Assembly: GCA_048498555.1 (NCBI GenBank)
Contig: JBEHXT010000002.1
Coordinates: 248,001 to 312,000, forward strand
Direction of reading: 5' to 3'
Length of the DNA stretch: 64,000 nucleotides
Source of the DNA: Danxiaibacter sp048498555
Lineage (GTDB): Bacteria > Bacteroidota > Bacteroidia > Chitinophagales > Chitinophagaceae
The translations under genes were made by a program, and so were the position numbers. Below are positions 26,676 to 34,856 of this stretch, one piece after another (position 1 is the first letter of the stretch; every line of letters begins with the position of its first letter). A model generated the notes under the pieces. That model ran no database searches. It had not been told where the DNA came from and saw only the letters and a program-made list of their open reading frames with translations.

Positions 26676-27023
26676 TCAAAACTCATTATTGTCGAAGTAC
26701 ATCAGGATATGATCCTTCAAAAAGTTCTCCTGCTCTGGCAGGGCCAGGGAAGGTAACTCCTTAATTTGTTTAAAATGCGGCCAGCCATCTTTATCCCGCC
26801 CTTCAAGAATATAATAACCGCTGGGTGTGAGTATGGTACACACTGCAACATGCATAAGATCCTGCTTTTGCTCTTTGGTGATCTTCTTTTGAACCAACCC
26901 TATTTCCTGCACACCAATCAGAAATAAAATCGCATCCATATCCGGCTTCTTTCCAAAACGCTCAACCAGCTTAGCCTCCAGCGTCCACCAGCGTTGTTGT
27001 AAATCATCATTAATAAACATCAT
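26676..27023 (-). CDS. Conserved small protein of unknown function
   Basis: A 115-residue soluble protein with mixed alpha/beta composition: MMFINDDLQQRWWTLEAKLV, then DMDAILFLIGVQEIGL, a helical KKITKEQKQDLMHVAVCTIL and a C-terminal DGWPHFKQIKELPSL. It resembles hypothetical proteins next to serS in related genomes, but I cannot name a function. The start is at ATG 27023 or the adjacent ATG 27020. Its -7 box lies only a few bases upstream and the gene is divergent from serS. Confidence 0.7.
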   Translation of the reverse strand: MMFINDDLQQRWWTLEAKLVERFGKKPDMDAILFLIGVQEIGLVQKKITKEQKQDLMHVAVCTILTPSGYYILEGRDKDGWPHFKQIKELPSLALPEQENFLKDHILMYFDNNEF

Positions 27024-27027
27024 GGTG

Positions 27028-27035
27028 CAAAGGTA
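27028..27035 (-). promoter_or_regulatory. -7 box of the small conserved protein gene
   Basis: TACCTTTG on the minus strand matches TAnnTTTG and lies 4 bp from ATG 27023, again implying a nearly leaderless mRNA. It faces away from the serS -7 box, 20 bp distant. Confidence 0.45.
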
Positions 27036-27054
27036 ACAATGTGCGGCCAAAGGT

Positions 27055-27062
27055 TATCTTTG
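27055..27062 (+). promoter_or_regulatory. serS -7 box
   Basis: TATCTTTG matches TAnnTTTG and lies 17 bp before ATG 27080. It also shows why the longer serS frame starting at 27041 is not the true start. Confidence 0.5.
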
Positions 27063-27079
27063 CGCAAATTTATTGTAGT

Positions 27080-28354
27080 ATGCTCCAAGTAAGTGTTTTG
27101 CGTCAAAATGCAGAATGGGCCAAAGAAAGGCTTGCGATAAGAAACTTTAAGCATCTTGAATTGGTAGATGAGATTATTGCCCTGGATGATGAAAGAAAGA
27201 AATTACAAGCAGAGTTTGACAACACCCAAGCAAAAGTAAATAGCGCTTCAAAAGATATAGGCAAATTGATGGCTCAAGGTAAAAAAGAGGATGCTGAAGC
27301 TTTGAAAGCTGAAGTTGCCTCTCATAAAACAGCCATTTCTTCTCTGAATGAAAGAATGTCGCAGACTGAAAAAGCACTGCAGGATAAATTATTGTTATTG
27401 CCGAACCTCCCCAGCGAAAAGGTTCCGCCCGGTAAAACACCTGAAGAGAACGTGGTTGTAAGATCTGGTGGCGATGTACCAGAATTGCATGCTGGAGCAA
27501 CTCCACACTGGGATTTAATCAAAGAATATAACCTGGTGGACTTTGAGACGGGCGCTAAAATAACAGGCAGCGGGTTTCCTTTATATTGTGGAAAGGGCGC
27601 CAAATTGCAACGGTCACTCATTCAGTATTTCCTCGATTTTAATACAGAAGCCGGCTACACTGAGTATATTCCACCATTTGTAGTGAACGAGCTTTCAGCA
27701 TACAGCACCGGCCAGTTGCCTGATAAGGAAGGCCAGATGTATCATGTAACGGAAGACAACCTCTTTTTGATACCAACTTCAGAAGTACCAGTAACAAACA
27801 TTTACCGTGATGAAATATTGAAGGAGGCTGACCTGCCGCAAAAGTTAACGGCATATTCCCCATGCTTTAGAAGAGAAGCGGGCAGTTTCGGCAAAGATGT
27901 TCGCGGCTTGAACAGGGTTCACCAGTTTGAAAAAGTAGAAATTATTCAGATCTGCCATCCGGAAAAAAGTTACGATGTGCTGGAGGAAATGGTTAATCAT
28001 GTTGAAAAACTCGTACAATCAATAGGGTTGCCTTACAGGATCTTAAAACTATGCGGCGGCGACATGGGCTTTACCAGTGCACTAACCTATGACTTTGAAG
28101 TTTATAGCACTGCCCAGCAACGTTGGTTAGAAGTAAGCAGTGTGAGCAACTTTGAAAGCTACCAGGCAAACAGGCTTAAATGCCGTTTTAAAGATAGCAA
28201 TGGCAAAACACAGCTTACGCATACACTGAATGGTAGCTCACTTGCGTTACCGCGCATTTTAGCAAGCCTTCTGGAAAACAATCAAACCGAAGAAGGTATA
28301 AAAATACCTGAAGTTCTACATGAATATTTCGGCGGGAAAATGATCACTAAATAA
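27080..28354 (+). CDS. serS: Seryl-tRNA synthetase
   Basis: Class II synthetase that charges tRNA-Ser (and tRNA-Sec where present) in the cytoplasm. The 424-residue product has the N-terminal antiparallel coiled-coil arm that grips the tRNA long variable arm (about 10-105), followed by the catalytic core: the TSEVPVTNIYRDEIL block, motif 2 CFRREAGSFGKDVRGLNRVH and motif 3 LNGSSLALPRILASLLEN. Start at MLQVSVLRQN, preceded by a -7 box. A clean terminator follows. Confidence 0.96.
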   Translation: MLQVSVLRQNAEWAKERLAIRNFKHLELVDEIIALDDERKKLQAEFDNTQAKVNSASKDIGKLMAQGKKEDAEALKAEVASHKTAISSLNERMSQTEKALQDKLLLLPNLPSEKVPPGKTPEENVVVRSGGDVPELHAGATPHWDLIKEYNLVDFETGAKITGSGFPLYCGKGAKLQRSLIQYFLDFNTEAGYTEYIPPFVVNELSAYSTGQLPDKEGQMYHVTEDNLFLIPTSEVPVTNIYRDEILKEADLPQKLTAYSPCFRREAGSFGKDVRGLNRVHQFEKVEIIQICHPEKSYDVLEEMVNHVEKLVQSIGLPYRILKLCGGDMGFTSALTYDFEVYSTAQQRWLEVSSVSNFESYQANRLKCRFKDSNGKTQLTHTLNGSSLALPRILASLLENNQTEEGIKIPEVLHEYFGGKMITK

Positions 28355-28372
28355 GCTCACTTACCAATAGAC

Positions 28373-28402
28373 AAAAGCTGCACAGTTGTGCAGCTTTTTT
28401 TG
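28373..28402 (+). terminator. serS terminator
   Basis: AAAAGCTGCAC, loop AGTT, GTGCAGCTTTT and a T-run; an 11-bp perfect stem 18 bp after the stop codon. Confidence 0.9.
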
Positions 28403-28435
28403 CGTCAGGCAGTAACAAGAACATTGTACGTAGAA

Positions 28436-28630
28436 CGTTATACGTTGTAAGTTTTACGTTATACGTTATTAAATAATGAGTTTTCTGATACAGGAACTAA
28501 AGCTTTCACACAGACTAAAACGGGCTAATGAGTTATACGTTGTAAGTTTTACGTAGTACGTTTAGCCAGGATTTCTTTGACATTCAAAAATAAGAAACGT
28601 ATAATGTAAAACTTATCACCTACAACTTTC
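28436..28630. repeat. Word-repeat inverted element 3 (ACGTTATACGTT words)
   Basis: Two direct copies of CGTTGTAAGTTTTACG (28443 and 28538) followed by TTATACGTT or TAGTACGTT, plus one inverted copy AACGTATAATGTAAAACTT (28596-28614) that pairs with the first over 18 of 19 bases. It fills the gap between the convergent serS and L,D-transpeptidase genes and reaches the transpeptidase stop codon. Confidence 0.7.
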
Positions 28631-29142
28631 TATCTTCTAATCGTAACCATTGTTCCAACGGGCACCAAATTAAAGAGTTCATCTACATCTCCGTTTCGCA
28701 TGCTAATACAGCCCCATGTCCAGTTTTGATAACTATCAACCGCAAAATCTTCTCTTGGCCATGTACCATGGATCCCTATTCCTCCGCCAATTTTTGCATT
28801 GGCAGGTATAACGCCAGAAGCTTTGCGCTGGTTGAACTTGATAATGCTTTGCTGGTTGGGGTAATCAAGCATCATAAACTTGTGCCACTTTTCATGAACG
28901 CGTTTGTTGATGATGTAGAAGTTGCCTTCGGGCGTTCTTCTATCCCCTTCCATAAATTTATCACCTAAGTCCTTGTTTCCAAAAACAACAGGATAGGTAA
29001 CCAGCCAGCCTTTCTGATCATACACACTCAGTGCATAATCACTTTTATCAATAATGATATAATACGGGTTAAACTTTAGAAAAGATGTTGAAATCAGCAG
29101 CACAGCAATTAATGCGACAGTAACAAATATTCTCCTCAACAT
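28630..29142 (-). CDS. L,D-transpeptidase (YkuD domain)
   Basis: A 170-residue cell-wall cross-linking or lipoprotein-attaching enzyme, anchored by an N-terminal helix (IFVTVALIAVLLISTSFLKF). The YkuD domain covers most of the rest: YIIIDKSDYALSVYD, then RRTPEGNFYIINKRV, the catalytic-site histidine in GGGIGIHGTWPRE and the nucleophilic cysteine in WTWGCISMRNGDVDEL. TW replaces the usual SH before GC, a variation seen in other YkuD proteins. No peptidoglycan-binding domain is present. Confidence 0.88.
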   Translation of the reverse strand: MLRRIFVTVALIAVLLISTSFLKFNPYYIIIDKSDYALSVYDQKGWLVTYPVVFGNKDLGDKFMEGDRRTPEGNFYIINKRVHEKWHKFMMLDYPNQQSIIKFNQRKASGVIPANAKIGGGIGIHGTWPREDFAVDSYQNWTWGCISMRNGDVDELFNLVPVGTMVTIRR

Positions 29143-29199
29143 GCAAACCTGTTTTGCATAAGAACGAAGAAATGAGGAAAAATTGTATAAAAGCGGGAG

Positions 29200-29317
29200 A
29201 AAAAGTAAAAGTCAAAATTCAAAAGTCAAAACGGTGCACCTTGATTTTTATTCTTTAAAAGTCTTCTATACCTGCTGCACTTAATGTTTTGAATTTTTAC
29301 TTTTGAATTTTGACTTC
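29200..29317. repeat. Word-repeat inverted element 4 (AAAAGTCAAAATTC words)
   Basis: The left arm at 29200-29231 repeats AAAAGT and TCAAAA words; the right arm is at 29286-29317. GTCAAAATTCAAAAGT (29211-29226) is a perfect inverted match to ACTTTTGAATTTTGAC (29299-29314). The right arm ends 7 bp before the stop codon of the outer-membrane protein gene, so it lies just downstream of that operon. Confidence 0.7.
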
Positions 29318-29323
29318 GTTAGA

Positions 29324-30217
29324 TTACCAGTTGCTAAATCGTATACCTACTATGTAAGGGTATTGCTCAAGCGTTCTTTCGTGTAAAGGATTAATGCTAT
29401 AGCTACCATAAAGCCTCACAGGCCCCATGCCTAACTCACCCACATATGCGAGCCTCCAGTTATTAAGGCCAATGTCGCCTTTTATTTTCTGCTTGCCTCT
29501 TTCATCGCTCACCTGTTTGTTGCGGCTGTTATACAAGTAGCCGGCGCTTACACCAAAACTTAAGCTCAGGCCATTTTTGCGATCGGGCATTGTGTTGATG
29601 TTTACCATTAATGGAACGGTAATATAGTCTGCTGCCAGTTTGTTCTTGGAAAATAAAATCGTGTCCCTTATAATGTATGCCGGGTTTCGCTTGTAAGTTA
29701 CATTACTTTCGTAACGGAAATTATACATGTTGATGCCAAGGCCATACTTCAGGTTGATGATACCTTTATACAGGTTGAGCTTTTGCATAAAAAGCCAGAT
29801 GTTTACATTGGATGATTTTACGGTGCGCAGGCTAAAGTCATCTTTTGTATAAGGCTTGTTGCCTACGCCAGGCGTTTGTTGCAGATAAGTATCCGATGGG
29901 CTGATGGCTGAGTAATTTGTTTTATCATTCCAGTTATTGAAGCCCAGATCGAAAATAAGCCAGTTGGTACTTATAATGCTACTTCTTCTTTTGTAAGATG
30001 ATGATGGCGTGGAGCTGCTACCAATGGTAATATCGAAAGAATTTCCACTTGTGTCGGTTGCGGGAGGTTGTTCGTTATAGACCTCTTTTTTATCCTTCTT
30101 TATGATGATAAAGTTTCCAACGCGGATAGTATCAGTCTTTTTTGTTGTGCTATCAGTTTGTGCAAAGCCTGACTGTGCCAATAATATGGCTGCTGCAATA
30201 AATACGAATTTGTTCAT
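29324..30217 (-). CDS. Outer-membrane beta-barrel protein of the sigma/anti-sigma operon
   Basis: A 297-residue exported protein. Signal peptide KFVFIAAAILLAQSGFAQ; a polar linker rich in Ser, Thr and Lys to about residue 80; then alternating amphipathic strands (STNWLIFDLGFNNW, LKYGLGINMYNFRYES, LSLSFGVSAGYLYNSR) ending in YIVGIRFSNW with the terminal aromatic typical of barrels. It resembles the small porin-like or PorT-like barrels of Bacteroidota. As third gene after a sigma and anti-sigma factor, it is likely part of an envelope-stress or surface response. Confidence 0.75.
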   Translation of the reverse strand: MNKFVFIAAAILLAQSGFAQTDSTTKKTDTIRVGNFIIIKKDKKEVYNEQPPATDTSGNSFDITIGSSSTPSSSYKRRSSIISTNWLIFDLGFNNWNDKTNYSAISPSDTYLQQTPGVGNKPYTKDDFSLRTVKSSNVNIWLFMQKLNLYKGIINLKYGLGINMYNFRYESNVTYKRNPAYIIRDTILFSKNKLAADYITVPLMVNINTMPDRKNGLSLSFGVSAGYLYNSRNKQVSDERGKQKIKGDIGLNNWRLAYVGELGMGPVRLYGSYSINPLHERTLEQYPYIVGIRFSNW

Positions 30218-30235
30218 GGCCGTAGATTTGATCGT

Positions 30236-31339
30236 TTATTTGGTTTCCTTTTCTATTTCAAAACTGGCAATCTGCAGCTTGCCATCGCTATCCTCATCCT
30301 GAGGTTTATTAAATAGGCGGGACGCTTTTTTAAAGAAGCCTTTTATTTTGGTTTTATTAAGTTGCATAGAACCTACATAAACAGTGTGTGTGTTGGCATC
30401 ATCTGTATCCAGTTCTTTATATACAATTGGTTCTTCTGTTGTTAATGATGCGGTTACCGCTTTAACCGGTGCGGTATTTTTATTAGCAATCAACTCCGGT
30501 TGCTGGCTTTTTACAGTCGTGCTATTTTGTGCAATAACAGGTTCATCATTCACATTGCTATAAACACTTTGAGGCCTGCTCTTTTCAGTGGAAGCAACTT
30601 CATCCTGCTTAATTTCAGATGAAGGCCGCTTTACCCTGTTTATTTTTATTTCCGCTTTTTTATTTGTCGGGCGTTCATTATCTGTTGGCGAAGTGCTCTT
30701 CACAAGCTCGTCCTTTTTAACACTGCCACTCTCCTGTTCTATTGGTAAGCCTGCTGGCGCAACAGACTGAGTATTTTCTTTGGGGGTAAGCTGAGGCTTA
30801 ACTTTTGCTATAACTGTATCGGCAGAAGAAGTATCTTTTTTACCCACTAACATCCACACTCCCGCACAGGCTATCAGAATGGCGGCCGCGGCTGCGATGC
30901 GCATGAACGCGATGGAAACAACTCTGGTTCTTGAATGCCTGTACAGCCTTTCTTTGTGCTCAAAAACCATTACCTCAGGCTCCAGGACTGTTTTCTGTAT
31001 CAGGCTGAATTGCTCTTGCAGATGAGGGTTTTGCAATACAAACTTCTCAACCGATTTCTTATCTGCATCGTCAAGTTCGTTATCAACATAAGAGAGCATG
31101 TACTCTTCATAGTTGCTGGCATTAATGCCTTTGCTTGCAAGATCAAGGAGAGATTGTTTGTCCTCGAATTTAATGTCATCTTCGGCATGCAGGCAGGCCT
31201 GCTGTAAAAGAGAAAGTTCATGGCCCAGATCCGGGTTCTGCTGAACAAACCATTCCACTTCCATCCGTTGATGAATACTTAGTTCATCATCGATGTACAT
31301 TAGAAAATACTCTTCATAATTTTGCCTGTTGATAGACAT
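30236..31339 (-). CDS. Anti-sigma factor-like membrane protein with duplicated N-terminal module
   Basis: A 367-residue protein with a cytoplasmic N-terminus, one helix (IAAAAAILIACAGVWMLVG, about 150-168) and a long polar periplasmic part ending in DEDSDGKLQIASFEIEKETK. The N-terminus contains two copies of an about 62-residue module (7-68 and 76-137), each starting NYEEY and sharing Y[IV]D[DN]EL, QNPxL, SLxQ and KFEDK-like blocks. No zinc-binding HxxxCxxC is present. The position directly after an ECF sigma gene identifies it as the probable anti-sigma factor. Start at MSINRQNYEEY (ATG 31337-31339). Confidence 0.8.
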   Translation of the reverse strand: MSINRQNYEEYFLMYIDDELSIHQRMEVEWFVQQNPDLGHELSLLQQACLHAEDDIKFEDKQSLLDLASKGINASNYEEYMLSYVDNELDDADKKSVEKFVLQNPHLQEQFSLIQKTVLEPEVMVFEHKERLYRHSRTRVVSIAFMRIAAAAAILIACAGVWMLVGKKDTSSADTVIAKVKPQLTPKENTQSVAPAGLPIEQESGSVKKDELVKSTSPTDNERPTNKKAEIKINRVKRPSSEIKQDEVASTEKSRPQSVYSNVNDEPVIAQNSTTVKSQQPELIANKNTAPVKAVTASLTTEEPIVYKELDTDDANTHTVYVGSMQLNKTKIKGFFKKASRLFNKPQDEDSDGKLQIASFEIEKETK

Positions 31340-31413
31340 AGTTACTCCTGTTTCCAGTTTCAAATTTAAAAACCTTTACAACAATCGCTCGCCTTTATGC
31401 AAAAATGCGATGA

Positions 31414-31899
31414 TTACATTACATTTTCGGGACTCACCAAATAATTTCTCAGCGTTATTCTTGCCCTGTGAAGGTAAACCTTCACCTGGCTGGCATTCAA
31501 GCCGGTTATATGCCCAATTTCTTCATAACTATATCCCTCATAATCTTTCAGCATAACCAGGCTTTTTTGAATGTCGTTCAATTTGTTTAACGCTTCCCGT
31601 AATGTCTTCTTTACATCGTGTGCCGGCAACTGGTGCGCCCTGGCGTCGGATTGAACCTCATCTTTTAACTGAACCCTTTTAGCTTTCCGAATGTGGTCGA
31701 TCATTTGGTTGTAAGCAACAGTAAAAAGGTAAGATTTAGATTTGGCAGCATCCACTGCTTCAATATTCCGCCAAAGCTTTTCAAAGGCTGTCTGAACAAT
31801 ATCCCGCGCGTCTTCCTCATGCCTTAAATTTTTCACTATAAAACGAAAAACATTATCTGCATAAAGGTTAACACATTCGTTATATTCTTTTTCTGTCAT
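31414..31899 (-). CDS. ECF-family RNA polymerase sigma factor
   Basis: A 161-residue sigma-70 family regulator with only regions 2 and 4. Region 2: FIVKNLRHEEDARDIVQTAF, then KSYLFTVAYNQMIDHIRK. Region 4: LNDIQKSLVMLKDYEGYSYE, then HITGLNASQVKVYLHRARIT. First gene of a three-gene minus-strand unit with its anti-sigma partner (74 bp downstream) and a barrel protein. Its regulon cannot be read from this window. Confidence 0.93.
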   Translation of the reverse strand: MTEKEYNECVNLYADNVFRFIVKNLRHEEDARDIVQTAFEKLWRNIEAVDAAKSKSYLFTVAYNQMIDHIRKAKRVQLKDEVQSDARAHQLPAHDVKKTLREALNKLNDIQKSLVMLKDYEGYSYEEIGHITGLNASQVKVYLHRARITLRNYLVSPENVM

Positions 31900-31981
31900 A
31901 AACGGTTTATTCAGATTGATTGCCTTTCGTGATTGTTGTACGTTACAGTAAAAGAAATGTTACAGAACAGGCAAATTATTT

Positions 31982-32197
31982 TTATCTCAGAGTAGTTTTT
32001 ATAGGAAACAGGCTTTCATGAAAAAGAAAATTGCCGTAATTGGAATCGCTGGAGGAAGAGTTTTCTTCTTTGCAGTTTTCCTGCAAGAGATGGGCATCGC
32101 TGCTCCCGGAGGTATAAATATAGGACAGCAGTAACCAGGAAAGAATGAAAAGTGCAGTCATTATAAATAAGGGCAATATATTGATTGAGTGTTTCAC
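31982..32197 (-). CDS. Small membrane protein, uncertain
   Basis: A 71-codon frame with one clear helix (ILPLFIMTALFILSWLLLSY) after a basic start (MKHSIN) and a Ser/Asn-rich tail containing CKEENSSSSDSNYGN. It lies just upstream of the ECF sigma gene on the same strand, 82 bp away. No family is recognised; the helix pattern favours a real gene. Confidence 0.4.
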   Translation of the reverse strand: MKHSINILPLFIMTALFILSWLLLSYIYTSGSSDAHLLQENCKEENSSSSDSNYGNFLFHESLFPIKTTLR

Positions 32198-32611
32198 TTT
32201 AGGAAGATTTGGTTCTACGAAGATAGTCGTATATCTGAATTAAAACAATATTTTTTCCACTTTTACATCCATTTCACAAATCATTAACTTGAACGGACAA
32301 GTCATTTTTTTGTTACAGAAATCGCTGGATATATTGATATTATTTCGCCGCGAGTTTAAACGTTAATACGCTACGATTGTTGTGTGACGATTTTGTTAAT
32401 TCAGATTCTAAGTAAAAAATCAAAAGTAAAAAGCAAAGAGTTTTAGTGCAGGTTTGCCTATGACGCCCAAAATAAAGCATGAAGTGTTTGATCGGTTCTC
32501 CTGACCCGTCAAGTATAAAGACCCGCATTATGATTATTGCTAAATGATTATTTTATGTAATTAACTGCTAAGCCATTTTTTGTATGAGTTGCTTATAATT
32601 TTGATGGTCTC
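32198..32611. other. 414-bp interval with a half word-repeat element
   Basis: No gene is visible. At 32403-32438 there is a run of AAAAATC, AAAAGTAAAAAG and CAAAG words, the same vocabulary as element 4, without a clear inverted partner. It lies beyond the stop codon of the downstream hydrolase gene by about 200 bp upstream-side distance and is not tightly attached to it. Confidence 0.35.
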
Positions 32612-33412
32612 TTACTGCAGGAAAGAAATAATCGCATTTGAAAACTCTTTTGTTTTAGAAGCGCCACCATGATCCCCCGGAACTTTTACATACTTGCTTC
32701 CAGGTATCATTGCTGCAAGATCGGGAGCGGCCCCATTGTCTTCGTCTTTGTCGCCACATACTAAAAGAACTGGTTGCTTTATAGTAGAGAGTTGTTTCGG
32801 TGTTGTAAATGGTTGCCATTTTTGTTGCAGCGCCAATGCGGTTTGATCAAGCCCCGATTGTTGCACATTTTTTACCATAGCAGCCAGCTGAGGTACATCC
32901 TTGCCACTTAACGCTTCATAAAACATAATACGCCGCGGCCATGCACTATCTGTAAAGCCGGTACCCATCCCGCCCATTACGGCCTTTCGAATATTCTTAT
33001 CGAGTATCAACAATCTTGATACAATAATTGATCCTCTTGAGTAACCAACAGCCGAATATTCCCTAATATGGAGGTAATGCAAAAGGCCAATAATGTCTTT
33101 AGCTTCTGCATCGTTTTTATACCCTTCATCAGTGTGCGGTTTACCAGACTTTCCATTGCCACGTAAATCAAGTAATATCACTTTGTAACCTGCGGCAATG
33201 AGGTCTGTATACAATTGACTTTTTTTCCACGATTCGCCCTTCCCCATAAAGCCATGTACCAAGACAACCGGTTTCCCCGCCCCGGATGTTTCATAGTAAA
33301 TCTGCGTATTGTCGAACGATTTGTAAAATCCTGAATCAATTGCAGATGCAGGTGCCTGTGCATGAACAGCAGAGATCATGAACAGGGCCAATATGTGGAT
33401 GATATTTTTCAT
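32612..33412 (-). CDS. Secreted alpha/beta hydrolase
   Basis: A 266-residue serine hydrolase with a signal peptide (MKNIIHILALFMISAVHAQA). The oxyanion-hole motif is VVLVHGFMGKG; the nucleophile is in VGYSRGSII; the acid is in LLVCGDKDEDNG and the histidine in VPGDHGGASK, so the triad is complete. LLDLRGNGKSGKP is another classic block. The substrate could be an ester or peptide. The next gene upstream encodes another secreted serine hydrolase 27 bp away, so they probably form an operon. Confidence 0.87.
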   Translation of the reverse strand: MKNIIHILALFMISAVHAQAPASAIDSGFYKSFDNTQIYYETSGAGKPVVLVHGFMGKGESWKKSQLYTDLIAAGYKVILLDLRGNGKSGKPHTDEGYKNDAEAKDIIGLLHYLHIREYSAVGYSRGSIIVSRLLILDKNIRKAVMGGMGTGFTDSAWPRRIMFYEALSGKDVPQLAAMVKNVQQSGLDQTALALQQKWQPFTTPKQLSTIKQPVLLVCGDKDEDNGAAPDLAAMIPGSKYVKVPGDHGGASKTKEFSNAIISFLQ

Positions 33413-33439
33413 GGTATTTCTGTTGAGAAAGATGAAAGA

Positions 33440-34714
33440 TTACTTTAATGACTGATAGGCCACATTCCTGAATTTCTTTACAAATTCTCCATACTGCGCA
33501 AAGGGCTGTATGTTCGTATATACTAACAGGAGTAATTCTTCCTTGGGATCAATCGTGTACTCGCTGCAATACATTCCTCCCCAGGTCAATGAGCCAGGGG
33601 TTGCATTATCACCGTAATGCGTCCCTGCTGTAATGATTTGCAAGCCCAAACCAAATTTGTCTTTTCTATCCCAGACTTCCAGATCACCAATCTGGTTCTT
33701 TTCCATCATATCAATTGTCTTCCTGCTTAGGATCCGGGAATGATTAAAGCTGCCTTTATTTAAGATCATCTGGCATAGAGCAGCATAGTCTTTAATCGTG
33801 CTTACCATACCTGCACCGCCGGAAAAATAAGTCCTGGCGCCAGCGATGGAAAAGTTGCGATAATCATTGTTTGTATTAACGGTTAGTTGATCCCTTGAAT
33901 TGCCCTTGCTATACAGCTCAACCAATCTTCCTGCTTTGTTTTCCGGCAGATAAAAATACGTATCCTTCATCCCTAAAGGCTGCAGTACTTTTTCCCGAAG
34001 GAAAACATCGAGTGGCTGTTTACTTAACACTTCAATTAAATAGCCAAGCACGTCGATATTTAGGCCGTAGACAAACTTTTCCCCGGGATCGGCAATTAGC
34101 GGGCGTGCTGCAATCTTTTTAACAATCTCAGCCAACACGTCAGGCCTGGTTGAGCAGAAGTATGGGATGGTATTGAATGGAGAGAGTTTTTCCAATGGAT
34201 GCTCATACGGTATGCCTGCAGTATGAGAGAGCAAGTGTCTTATGGTAATTTCCGATGACGCTGGCCTTGTCTCGTATTTGCCCGTTGCAGTGTCATAACT
34301 AACCAGCACTTTCGGTTGCCGGAATTCGGGAATATATCTGCTTATAGGGTCATCCAATGTGAACATGCCTTGCTCAAACAACGTCAACAACCCAACTGTC
34401 ACTACCAGTTTTGTTTGCGAAGCGATGCGGTAAATGTCATCAACTTTTAACGCAGTCTTCTTGTCAAGATTACTGTATCCATATGCTTTATAATGAACGA
34501 TCTTTCCTTTTCTCGCGACAAACGTAACTGCATTTGGTGCAATGCCTGCCTTTATAAAATATTGCATCAACGAATCAATCCTATGCAACCTGCTTTCGTA
34601 AAAGCCGTCCTGTTCGGGATTCACTGACTGTGAAAATTCCTGCGGTGCAACGTCCTGGGAAAATGAAAAAAATGTAACAAGTACGAAAGAAGAAAGCAAT
34701 GCAAGTTGTTTCAT
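33440..34714 (-). CDS. Serine hydrolase of the beta-lactamase (class C-like) family
   Basis: A 424-residue exported protein with signal peptide LALLSSFVLVTFFSFSQ. The catalytic SxxK is in IASQTKLVVTVGLLTLFEQG and the tyrosine motif in YGLNIDVLGYLIEVLS. GGAGMVSTIKDYAALCQMIL and LTWGGMYCSEYTIDP are typical of the esterase/D-aminopeptidase branch rather than true AmpC enzymes. I start at MKQLALLSSF (ATG 34712-34714) because the signal peptide begins there. It lies in tandem with the alpha/beta hydrolase. Confidence 0.87.
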   Translation of the reverse strand: MKQLALLSSFVLVTFFSFSQDVAPQEFSQSVNPEQDGFYESRLHRIDSLMQYFIKAGIAPNAVTFVARKGKIVHYKAYGYSNLDKKTALKVDDIYRIASQTKLVVTVGLLTLFEQGMFTLDDPISRYIPEFRQPKVLVSYDTATGKYETRPASSEITIRHLLSHTAGIPYEHPLEKLSPFNTIPYFCSTRPDVLAEIVKKIAARPLIADPGEKFVYGLNIDVLGYLIEVLSKQPLDVFLREKVLQPLGMKDTYFYLPENKAGRLVELYSKGNSRDQLTVNTNNDYRNFSIAGARTYFSGGAGMVSTIKDYAALCQMILNKGSFNHSRILSRKTIDMMEKNQIGDLEVWDRKDKFGLGLQIITAGTHYGDNATPGSLTWGGMYCSEYTIDPKEELLLLVYTNIQPFAQYGEFVKKFRNVAYQSLK

Positions 34715-34818
34715 GGTTAAGTAGCAGTTATCGTCCATTAAGATAATAAGAAATCAAATAGCTGCAAAACCCCAGGCAATAAAACGGCATTGCGCCGCGG
34801 GTTAATTAACGGGCAAGA

Positions 34819-34843
34819 AAAAAGGAGCACCAGGCTCCTTCTT
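34819..34843. terminator. Terminator after the RND exporter gene
   Basis: AAAGGAGC, loop ACCAG, GCTCCTT; on the minus strand it is followed by TTTTTTCTT. It lies 14-38 bp after the exporter stop codon. Confidence 0.75.
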
Positions 34844-34856
34844 TATAAATGCAAGA

